NCBI RefSeq assembly: GCF_019649055.1
Contig: NW_026570236.1
Location: 248,001 to 312,000 of the forward strand
Length of the DNA stretch: 64,000 nt
DNA from: Paramacrobiotus metropolitanus
Lineage: Eukaryota > Tardigrada > Eutardigrada > Parachela > Macrobiotidae
Reading direction: 5' to 3'
Position 1 is the stretch's first letter; the number at the start of each line of letters is the position of its first letter. This document shows positions 47,436 to 57,690 of the stretch, in pieces. A program made the position numbers and the translations under genes. The notes beneath the pieces were generated by a model that did no database searches, was not told where the DNA came from, and saw only the letters and a list, made by a program, of their open reading frames with translations.

Positions 47436-47924
47436 CTAGCAAGAAGCGAAAGAAGTACAAACGCAGCAAGGTCTGGATGGGCACAGGCTAGGCGGAATGG
47501 GTAATGCTCCGAGATAAATTGTGCACTGGTTTTTGCAAATATCGAGCATCAGATCAGTGGACCCGAGTGCCATACTGGTGCCGGGCACGATGATTACATT
47601 GGCGCAGATATTTGTACCGGGAATATTCCAGGGAGCAATTGGTGGCAGGGTTGGTAGTGGCGTCGTAGGGGTCGGTTTCGTCGTCGTTGTCGGGGTGGTG
47701 GTTCTTGTTGTCGTCGACGGGGCGGGTGTTGTCGTGGTGCGTGCCGGTGTCGGTGCGCCGGGCGGGGGCAAGGTGGGAGCGGTGCCGCGGGCCACGGTGG
47801 GGTTAATTATGGTGGCCGTGCCGGGGGGTACAACACCTCGACCTGCATTTACCGACTGCAACCACAGACTAACAACTAACAAAACATATGCCAGAAAGGT
47901 GAATCTTTCCGTGGTGCGTGACAT
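47436..47924 (-). CDS. Secreted Thr/Pro-rich, Cys-rich protein 2
   Basis: A single exon. The start at 47924 (MSRTTERFTFLAYVLLVVSL, 162 residues) is preferred over in-frame ATGs at 47963 and 47954, because the TATA element at 47974-47980 places transcription start near 47950 and the signal peptide then begins at residue 1. The mature part has a Thr/Pro mucin-like run (TTTTPAPSTTTRTTTPTTTT) and a C-terminal eight-cysteine domain (NICANV, ICKNQC, LCPSRPCCVC, terminal C) matching the paralogue at 45335. Extracellular; function unknown. Confidence 0.75.
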   Translation of the reverse strand: MSRTTERFTFLAYVLLVVSLWLQSVNAGRGVVPPGTATIINPTVARGTAPTLPPPGAPTPARTTTTPAPSTTTRTTTPTTTTKPTPTTPLPTLPPIAPWNIPGTNICANVIIVPGTSMALGSTDLMLDICKNQCTIYLGALPIPPSLCPSRPCCVCTSFASC

Positions 47925-47973
47925 TCCGATGCTGGTCAGTTGTCGGTGTGCCATGATGGACATGCAGTTGATA

Positions 47974-47980
47974 CTTTATA
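47974..47980 (-). promoter_or_regulatory. TATA box of Cys-rich protein 2
   Basis: TATAAAG on the minus strand, about 50 bp upstream of the chosen ATG. Confidence 0.55.
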
Positions 47981-48965
47981 ACAGAAACAATACTAGCGTG
48001 TACTTATTATAGATACACATTCCAGTTTACTGACAACGCAAAACCAGTGATTTGGATATGTAATACCACGAAACGGCCTGGCTTTTTAAATAATCAAGTT
48101 TTGTTTGTTTTAATTTGCATAGCACATACATGCGATTACGTAAGTACATGTTGTTCATTTTGGCGCGATAAAAGGTGGAAATTTTCCAGAATGCCGCCTC
48201 ACTTCAATAAAATATACTGCAAGCAAACAAGCAGTTATGGCCCTTTGTTCACGTGCTGACATTATGCATGTACGTAAGTACTGTTTGTCGCCTAACTTTT
48301 ATGGATAATTACAGTACATTTTAAAAGTGGCCATAATACGCTGGTTTCTGCAGTTTTGTTCCGTATTAAATTTTATATTACCCAGTAATCGTAGTGACGT
48401 CGAAGTTTATAATGAAGCCAACGCCTCATGTTTTCGGAATAATACGAGAATAAGTGCCGCACAAAACGTTTCCAGGGCTGAATTTTATTATTTTGCATCC
48501 ACGGTTTGCACACATTTTGCGAAATAAAGATATTTATATCGAAACTGGATGTGAGCAGAACCAAAAGGTAAAAGTATACGAAGTACAACGTTGTTCTACC
48601 GGTACCGTCACTTCTGCCTTACAGTTGTTAGAGTACCTGAATGTTTCGCAAACATTCCTGTTTAGAATACGAGCTATTTCATTGTCCGCACACTTTTGCT
48701 ATTAATAGCTTTATTCGTTGCGTGCACTGATCTCTTTGAAAAAACACAGAAGCTGCACTTGCAACCACCGTAAAATATTACAAAAAACTGCGGTCAAATT
48801 TATAAACGCAAAAATTCCATATCCCATAAAAACCGCAAAAAGCGACACAGGTATCCGTGGCCGAACAGTTGGATAAAACAAATAAAATTACCTCCACAGA
48901 AAATTAAAAACATTCCCCAACCTTCCAGTTCAAAATTCGAAAACCAGAGAATGACTCAAACTTGT
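47981..48965. other. Intergenic, no supportable gene
   Basis: Lies between Cys-rich protein 2 and the 3' end of the synaptotagmin-like gene. Confidence 0.5.
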
Positions 48966-51710
48966 TTATTCCGTCAAACCCGAGCACTTTACGTAGCTAC
49001 AATTCAGCGGATACCACATCGCGCGACGGCGCTGCAGCAGTTCCGGTGTGATAAGCAATGTAGTCTCTCCGAGAACTTTGGTCCGGCGAAAGAATCCGTG
49101 TTTACTGCACACCGCCACATGCAGCCAGCCATGAGCCGTGTTAATGTCGACTGCCGGAAAAGATACAGTCTCCGCAAAGGTGGGGTTGCGCGATTTCTTC
49201 ACTGTTTCCGTTTTGCGCTTCAGCCGCTCACAGTGTGGTTCGTACAGGTACAGTTTAACGTAAGGATTAGGGAATTTCGGCTTGGTTTTGCTGAGGGATA
49301 ACAGATTGCGGCATGCCAGAACCGTCACGGTCAATGATTTGATCCGTTCTTCAAACGTCACTTGCAGTTTAATATCACCAAATGTTTCCTATCAAAACCG
49401 TAAAAAATCAGAAAATAAATCGCCAATAGTTTTGAAAAAAAGCAAAAAGCTGACAATACAACATCATGCTAATATTTACGCAAAAAAAAGGTATAAGTCA
49501 ATAATAAACGGAGAATTAAAGCATTAATTAAACATAAGCAATTATAAACGACTCTGGTTATATTTAGTTGTTAGAACATTTTTTGCCTTTAAGTTTTCGC
49601 AAAAATTTGGGTATGGTCACAGTAGGAACACCGTAATTCATCTTTATATATTATTTCAAAACACTTGGTAATGTGCGTCGCAAAAAAAACAATTTAAAAC
49701 CTTACCCGCGCAATGTGAACCTGTTGCTCTTCCATGGCACTACCACTGCCGACAGTCGATATCGAAATACCATCCAGTTTCGGAGCTCCCAGTTGCTTAC
49801 TCATTTCCGGATCGCTTCCGCAGATAAATCGCGGCGTAGAGGCCACCAGCCCCACATTCTGATTGAGCGGCGCAGCATTCCCCGATGAAAGCAGAAAACC
49901 CTTTCCAGCAGCAAGGCTTTCCTCATTGCCGTCCGTCGGTGGGGTCTGCAATTTCCCCCGCACTAACGGGTCTCGGCCGGCGTCGCGCGCATCAACAGCA
50001 GCAACTTCGGGACTGGAATGAGTGCGGCGGGGTGTGTGCAGGGATTTCGGGGGCGTGTGCGAAAAGATGGCCTCACTATGAATGTGCATCAAAGTGGCTG
50101 CTTCATGCAGAGACTTTGTGATCTTGTCGGCTAACGTCGGTCGGTGAAGTTTGTCAGCTGATTTTGGCTCTGAAAAAATCCAGATTAGCTGAACCCATGA
50201 AATTCAGATCCTAAATCTATGTAAGAAGCGCTAATAAATAATCGAAAATCCAAAAGTTTAATAGTTTTATAAAATATAAACTCGTCATTTGTTGCAAAGC
50301 CGCGGCAAGAAAAATACTACAATACCGCTTTAAAATTAAATATGCTAACAATAAATTGAATACTACCAACTCTATTCAGTATCTGCTACGCCGGTATTTT
50401 CACAAATGAAATCCACGTAATTTTGTCAGGGAGGTTGACCAGAAATCACCTTAACGAATCAAATTTCTTTATCAACGTTAAAAGCATTGTTAAGATAACT
50501 GATCAGCGACAAACGCTTATTTGTACATCTGTACATGCAAGTTACTAGTTACACAACCATTTCCATTCGGCATCGCGGAAAATGACAGAAAATGTCTAAA
50601 AAACCGCTTACTAGCTGCGGGAAGTGGACGAAGCGGTCCGTGAAGACTCTGCCGGAATTTCGGACTGCAGATAATATTCATGGACGGAATGTGAGCGGCG
50701 ATGAAGCGTTCTTCGGAATTCCTGGCCCTGCCGTGGAAATGAGGAATATGGTTATCCATATTACCCGGCGTGCTTGGTAATTTCCGTCCGTCGTCAATGG
50801 CCCGCTGCTTCAAACTCAGCTGCAAACTCCGCTTCAGCCCCAAGAGCGAACGCAGCACAAAGGCGGTTGTGGATATGCGCGGGATATTGTCCTTCCAGGG
50901 CATGGACTCCCCAACAGCGTTGCGGAGTTCCCTAGAAATTTAAATCATATGTGGTGCGAATCGGAAACGTTCAATTTTTTTCAAAGCTGGAACGCAAAAC
51001 AAATTCACAATACATTTAGAAAAATAAGCAGGAGGAAAAATTTATTCGCCAGAAAACTATTGTTATTTAATTAAATTGTAATTTCAGTTTTAAAATTTCA
51101 GTATTTTGTCAATGCAAAAAAATTGATCAATCCAGAACAAAGATTCGTCGCTTCAAACAAGTATACATTGATATCGTAATATCTTGAAATTTTGGATCTT
51201 GTATTCGCGAGTGCTGTATTACCGGGAAAATCTAAGCAGCCCATACCATTCTTTATCACACAGCGTACACATCCATTTCTTCCCGTGAACAGATTGATTG
51301 CGGCACGCCTTGCAGACGCGCCGATGGCACGATGGACAGTTGGCGCCCGTACTGAGCAGACGCCCAAAGACCGTCATGCACAGCACACAGGAATCCTTGG
51401 CCAATGAGAAGTCTACGCGAGCATCCCGCGCGCGCTGCAGTGTCTGGATTTCATTCTTCAAGGTGCTGCAATATCAACATGAACCAATCTACCGTTCTGT
51501 TTTGGGTCGAGTAAAAACTCTAGCGACCATAGAATGCTCAGTTGCTAGACGGATGACTGTCGCTGATGGTTACCCGAGGCGCTCGTCATGCTCACGACGC
51601 AGTGTTTCATCCCGCTCCGCCACAGTCCGAATTGTCTCCCGCTCTTCTTCCGTCAATTTTTCCAGGTTCTTCAGAACAAACAATGTGATGTGCTCGTTCA
51701 AATGATCCAT
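48966..51710 (-). CDS. Synaptotagmin-like protein (Slp/bitesize family) with a single C2 domain
   Basis: Five exons: 51574-51710, 51223-51465, 50765-50931, 49706-50169, 48966-49388 (phases 2, 2, 1, 0; all GT-AG); 477 residues. The N-terminal Slp homology/Rab-binding domain (about 1-125) begins LEKLTEEERETIRTVAERDE and holds a FYVE-like zinc finger with eight cysteines (CVLC, CPSCHRRVCKAC, CTLC). A low-complexity linker follows. The last exon (from residue 338) encodes one C2 domain: FGDIKLQVTFEERIKSLTVT, then CRNLLSLSKTKPKFPNPYVK, RNPTFAETVSF. Most Slps have C2A and C2B; here the stop follows the first. Calcium-coordinating Asp residues are largely absent. Expected role: Rab27-type effector tethering secretory granules to plasma membrane. 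Confidence 0.9.
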
Positions 51711-52922
51711 CAGTTAGAATGGTTACGAATCAGAATCCAAAAGATGAGAAAAGACCAGAAAGACTAAAGAGGAACCAAAAAAACTGGAAATAATATGGAA
51801 ACGGTAGTAAATTTAAAAAAATATTTCTTGTCAAATATCTTGTGAACGTCCAAAAATAAAGGGGAAATCCTGCGCCCAGACGGCCAGGCCAGTGCTGTGG
51901 CGCGTTTGCTTTAATACGTCATGCAGGCACAAAATAACAATAGGTACTGTACGTACGTAAGTACCGACTGTACTTACTTCAGCCTACAGGACGCAGTGCT
52001 ACGCACTCGTCAGCGCGGTCAAGTGACCACGCTTGGACTTCTGCACTGTGCAATGTACGTTTTTAAAAGCTAAAGTTAAAAAGCTTTCAAACAGTTATAA
52101 GACGTAATTGTTCTTCTACACATAATATCAAGTCTGAACAATAAAAAAACTGCGACAGCCGCAGATGTGGTAACACTGGTAAGTACTGTATGTACTGTAA
52201 TTAACGATAAATCTCTCATACACTCCAAGTTTACCGGCAGATTTATTTACTTAGCTGTAACTATAACACCAGGTCATCAAGTTTAAACGTATAATTATTA
52301 CTGTATTGGAAAAAAAATATTGCAGTCACATAGGTACTTTGTTTATCGTAATATTAAACTGTGCTGTCTGTACATAGTACTACATATCTATATATAATAT
52401 AAATATAGTATACTCTATCTTTATGTACATATAACGTAAATATTTGTATAGCTTTAAACTTGCGTCTATTGTCTGCAACTAAACTCACGCCGCGCGGTAT
52501 ACTAATTATGTTTTGCGCATTACTGCCGTGGTTGTTAATCATAATTATGCCGGGTTGTTCCCGATACACGTATGAAAGGATTTTTGTTCTTCTGTTTCCA
52601 GGGCGGTCCCCTTTCTTTCTGCTTTGTCTACGTAATTAGTCACAAGTTATTTTAATATGCAGTGCAAACAGAAACGTGTTTCCATAATTTTGCCCGCTGG
52701 AGTCGCGCGTCCGACCTTCGGCTAGTGTTGATTTCCCAGTCGTGTCATCATCCTGCTTACTTTAATCCGTATCCTTCTTTCGTGACAAAATTCATATGTC
52801 ATGTCACGCTACGCAGGAAACGATGCAAATTGACATGCATTCTATTTTCATGGATATGCCATTGTTGCGAAGTGTGGATGTGTGCCTGCATCGCCAAGCA
52901 GGACATTCGTGTGCATGTACCG
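51711..52922. other. Divergent promoter region, no gene seen
   Basis: Lies between the Slp gene (-) and the CCAP-like gene (+). No exon supported. Confidence 0.5.
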
Positions 52923-52930
52923 TATATAAG
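52923..52930 (+). promoter_or_regulatory. TATA box of CCAP-like precursor 1
   Basis: TATATAAG, 108 bp upstream of the ATG at 53038; predicts a leader of roughly 80 nt. Confidence 0.5.
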
Positions 52931-53037
52931 GACATCTCCAAAGTGTCAACGCTTGTATATGTTTTGTGGAAGCTGTTGTGTGCTGGATTAAGGTGGCCTT
53001 ATACCCGGGTGTTAATTTGACCATTTCGCCAGCCAAT

Positions 53038-54218
53038 ATGGATCGGAGGGAAGTGGCCCGGGCTATTGCTTCCCACCGGGGGTGTGGGTCTCGTGTGGTG
53101 TTGCTATTGTTTCCAGTTCTATTACTGCTGGTGCACACCGGAAATGCCGCTGAACCGACGTCTTTGTCTGAGCGGAATGAGGTAAGCGGTTTCCGCAGCC
53201 GTTGTGGTGTTCGGAAAAATCCTTCATCGGATGTTTTTACGAAAAAAATGAATAGGTTAATTATTTTCAGTGGGACGTAAACAGTGGTGACACTCGCCTT
53301 TAAGTCTATGTATACCTATTACCAGAATGACGTGCATGAGTGTGCATTTACCGCATTGTCGACTATCGTATGGGTAACCCTGTTCGTCTGTTACAATACA
53401 AAGTTAAAAAGTTTTCGCCATATAAAAAATTTCTTACTGAAGTTGCTGTTAGATCATGATGTTGTTTTTGAATTGATATTTAATCGTTTTTCTTTACATT
53501 ACAAGTTCATCGCATTTAATGTGCGCCGGTACAGCTAGTAGGCAGCGCCGCATCGATGACCTTTCCTAATAAAAAAAATGACTTACGTATTTGCATACTT
53601 ATTATAGTTACGTATTTGCAAATTAGATGTGGCATGTTTTACGGCAAAGATATCAAAAACATATCAACAACGGCAACAGGATTCGTCCGTAAGCGTGCAG
53701 TACCGTAAATACATGTACTATACTAGAAGTACAGGATACAAAATAGCGTGTGCAATGAAAAGATTTGGAAACTTTGTTCGGTCACAGCAGACGAATTTTT
53801 TTAGTGATCAAAGTGACGTTTAAAAGAATAGCTGCAAACGGTAACAAATTTTACAAGTTGACTAATGGGTTTTTGATAGGCCAACTCGCCATCGGATAAC
53901 GGCGGTACTCCTGCCCAACCGGAAGTACATCGTCAGCCCTTCGTTAAGCGTCCTTTCTGCAACATCTATGGCGGCTGTTCAGCCGCATACCAACTGGGTT
54001 CCCGTAAACGCTGGCTGTTTGCCCCTAGCGCTGCCGGTGGTGGTGGTGGTAGTGGTGCGTCATCCGCAGAAGGTACCTTTGTCCGTTCGACAAATAATGC
54101 GGCCAATATGCCCAGTGAAAAGGAGCTGGATGACGCACTAACCGTAATCGCCGCCGCGGAGGGCAGTTTCCTCAAGAATGCCTATCGAGCACGTCTTCGG
54201 GACCTATTTCGTCCCTAA
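53038..54218 (+). CDS. CCAP-like neuropeptide precursor 1
   Basis: Two exons, 53038-53181 and 53880-54218, phase 0, GT-AG; 160 residues. Signal peptide with core VVLLLFPVLLLLVHTGNA. Exon 2 carries the dibasic-bounded peptide KR-PFCNIYGGC (from about 53952), then SAAYQLGS-RKRW. The two cysteines at spacing CxxxxxC and the PFCN start match crustacean cardioactive peptide; the GGC form with a C-terminal extension resembles lophotrochozoan CCAPs. After the second cysteine there is no Gly-Lys/Arg amidation site, so processing is unusual. A Gly/Ser-rich spacer and acidic tail follow. The second precursor at 55644-56796 has the same layout. Likely ligand of a CCAP-type GPCR, released from neurosecretory cells. 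Confidence 0.68.
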
Positions 54219-55643
54219 ATATAAAAGGTCAATGAGGCGGAAACTCTATTTTTAAACTGGGAAAGCATACCGATGTAAAGAGTGTACAGCGTACCAATGG
54301 TGTCACGTAGTAGTCGGCATTAAGCGTTTTTCCGTAGTTTTTGATTTGCATATGATCAATAAATCCTGCTGACGTACACTTTCCGCTCATCAACATGAAT
54401 GAGCACGAATTATTTGAACAGTTATTTGTTAAGAACACATGCATGATAACAATTTGGGAATATATGGGTGGACGTTTGCGTAATATGTGTTAGCAGCAGC
54501 TTTGATTTGTTGCACGCATATTGGTTTACGGTGCATAATGAGATCGCTATTAAATGAAAACCTGCAGCCAGCATCTGTTGCATGTGATTATTATATCGCA
54601 CAATACAAGCTACTACACTGGCGTTCCCGTTAATCATGCAAGAGACCAGTAAAACTCAAAATTGCTTCTCCTCGCAATTATTATACCTGCATGCTTTACA
54701 GACACTGCTAACCGCGTTGCCGCGAAATAAATTGTTCTGGAAATTGCTAATTTGTATCTGTAGATTACTTCGCTGTTGTGCTGTTTGATAATTTGCAACT
54801 ACCAATGTTGTACCAATAACAGCTCGAGATTTGTAATAGCCATAATACAGGAATAGCTGAACTGTAAAAATTCTTTACTCTTACTCGCAGCATCAACGTC
54901 GAACTCTCAATATCAGAATACATTAATTATTAACCCATAATTAGATTTGGATATATGTATCTGTATATCAGTTCCCGAAGTAAATAAGTATATGACTCAG
55001 AGTTATATTTTGAACCTTTTAAGTCAATGTAGCCTTTCTTTGTTCGAATTCTGCACCAGCCCGTTATGTAAAATTATTATGGCCATTTTAATGAAAATTC
55101 ACTGTCTGTGCTGTTTCAATCTATGTTATGGAAGGAAAATTTTGTGTGTCTGCTTTCCCCTACAGGTCACACAGTGAACCAGAGTTTATTTGCCTCATTG
55201 TATACGAGCAGCCTGCGTTGGCGTACATACACCTTCATGCGCACAGATTAAAATTTGTTTAGCTGATTATGTATATAACAAATTTTGTAAAACAACCGGA
55301 AGAAAAAAAGGTATTTACTTACTAGATAAAATATCATGACAGCATTTGAATAGATAAGTTCGATGTAATACACAGTTCAAATATACTAAAAGATACAAGA
55401 TCAACTGGATAAAGAATATCCAGTGCGTTTTCATGTTAAATGACAACATGCAGCAACAAACTATAGGTTATGGCGAAAGCGACATTATAATTAATTACAC
55501 ATGCAATCACATTATAAATCGGACGATTTGTTTATTGGTTGCTGTTCAGGTTGCAGAACTTTGGCCGGCTGACAGCTCCACGTGTACGGTAAGGTCCGGA
55601 TTGGAAAGGTCATGTTCATATTATACAGCGATCTGGTGGCTGG
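54219..55643. other. Shared 3' region of convergent peptide genes
   Basis: No exon seen between the two convergent precursors. Confidence 0.5.
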
Positions 55644-56796
55644 TTACTGCCGTAAAATGGCCAACTGGCGTAAGCGATTTACGTCTTTGGGGTACAGGTC
55701 ATCCGACGGTAAAAAAGCGGCTACATCCTTGTCCATCATTGGTGCTTCCTCGCTCGCCCATCGTTTACTGTTGCCAAAACGCCCGGCCCCGCCGCATCCA
55801 CCGAACCGATTGCAAAAAGGCCGCTTGGCCATCAGGAATCGCGTGTAAGGCTTGATCGATGGTTCAGGCTGCACAAAAAAAAGTTTGTTGAGAACTAAGG
55901 TTTCGCATCCACGTTAAAGTTTGTTGAGAACTAAGGTTTCGCATCCACATTAAGGTTATGTAGTTCCAAAATAGCAGTTACTCGTAGGAGTTCCTTATGT
56001 ACGTACGTAATTACGTTTAGTAAATATTTTTCCGATTAAATCGTAATTAACTGCCGATTGAAAGAACTTGACCAGCTGATGTAAGTACGAGTATCTAGAC
56101 GAAGTTCGTGCACTGACCGTTTTGCGACTATATTTAGCTCTTCATACCCCCAGATTTCCGATTTTATTAATATCAGATTAGCATTGCAGTACAGTGTGCA
56201 TAAACATACAGGCAGCACTATGCAGGCAGCAGAAGTGCTAGCTTCAGCACCAAAGGAACTGACCTTTAATTTAATTTTATTGTGTTAATCGAACATGGTA
56301 CGTTATTAACAAATTGCGAATATATTCGAAGACATCTGAGCTGTAATGGCAAATAAAATGCTTGAGCGCACGTAAATTCATTGGTTTTCTCGGGACTTGC
56401 AAAGTCACTGCAAATCAAATATCAAAAATTCGAAAAATATGTAAAGCTTAGACCGGTCCGATATTTAATTCTGGAGAACAATCGGAGGTTATACATGTGC
56501 TTGCAAACTTGATATAATCCTGATACCGGCAAAATATTTAATGTTCGGATTCTTAGCAACTTTACTCAGTACCTAATGTTTGGTATCACTGAAAGCGCAG
56601 AAAGGTCACGCTTGAAAATCAGCTAAGTTTAGAAATTAGTAACAAATGTCTATTCAAAATCAAATAAAACATGTACATGACTTGCCTCGGACGTATCCAA
56701 GCTGATGGGGAGGACGGCCATACCGGCAACAAGGACATCCGTAATCAGCAGTACACACACTACAACCTTGACCATCAGACGCAGAGCGGGAAACAT
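55644..56796 (-). CDS. CCAP-like neuropeptide precursor 2
   Basis: Two exons: 56686-56796 and 55644-55868, phase 0; 111 residues. The intron has a GC donor (GAG then GCAAGT) and a CAG acceptor, a known minor U2-type class. Signal peptide MFPALRLMVKVVVCVLLITD. Exon 2 holds AKR-PFCNRFGGC-GGAGRFGNS-KRW, the same frame of cleavage sites and cysteines as precursor 1, then an acidic/hydrophobic tail ending RLRQLAILRQ. Intron position (just after the signal peptide, phase 0) and motif order show that the two genes are paralogues. The plus-strand open frame over exon 2 (55582-55848) is a shadow. Confidence 0.68.
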
Positions 56797-57690
56797 TATA
56801 GCACCCAGGTGACCCGCGAAATGGCGCAAATTAGTGAAGATGTTCCACACAATGTTCGTGATCGCAGTGTTTATAGGGGAGCAACTAGCAAACTTGGTTG
56901 GATAACTGGCCATTTATCAAGGCTATTTATCCTGTGCGATCATGAGGCCATAATACCCGTTAAACGTCACCAATTCCCTGATCATTTCCGGTGGCATTCA
57001 TTGCTACACCTTCTACCCTTCAACACAGCACGGGATGCGGACAAAAAACCGGCAATGGTGAACGCACTTCTTTTTGTCCTCACGGTGTATTAATCCCCAC
57101 TCTACGCAGAACTAACGCATTTAGTTTAGGGATGTTCGTCGCCAAATATTATAGGATCAGCCAGGGCTAAAATTGCATAATTTACAATTTAATTGTATTT
57201 CTCGCAGCGTAATAACGCCATTTGTTTTTGCACTGCTGCACTACCACTGTTTTCCGGAATTTCAGGAATCAATTAAATGTGCATTTTTTTGAAATTGTTT
57301 GGTCTACCAGACTCTACTGTATCCACGAAAGAATATATCACAGAAGTGAATTACTTCGCAGGCGGTTTAACGTTGCCCCACACATTTTTCGATTTCGATT
57401 TTTTTTACTGCAGTTACCAAATAATGTCCTAGCTCAGTTACTTATTTAATTGCTTTCTTAATTTTAATAATAATTAAAACCAAGTGTTTGCACCGTTAAA
57501 TCCCGTCTGGGCAGCATTACAAAAACGTTTACAAGTATCCAACGCAAATCAAAGCATCACTGCTGCAAAAATATCACAGAGCAGGTGAAAGAACCAAGCG
57601 CAAAAAGACCACAGTTTTACGAAATCAAAGCTCGTGCGGCAAATCAGGAAAGCCAGAAACAAAAGGCAAGAAAACATTCCCTGACGTTAA
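56797..57690. other. Intergenic, no gene seen
   Basis: Between CCAP-like precursor 2 (5' side) and the 3' end of the FBXW4-like gene. AT-rich, no exon supported. Confidence 0.5.

Noticed and set aside
55582-55848. Plus-strand ORF (MYGKVRIGKVMFILYSDL...) that looked like a receptor tail
   Set aside because: It is antisense to the clear CCAP-like exon 2 on the minus strand, which has an acceptor, dibasic sites and a paralogue.
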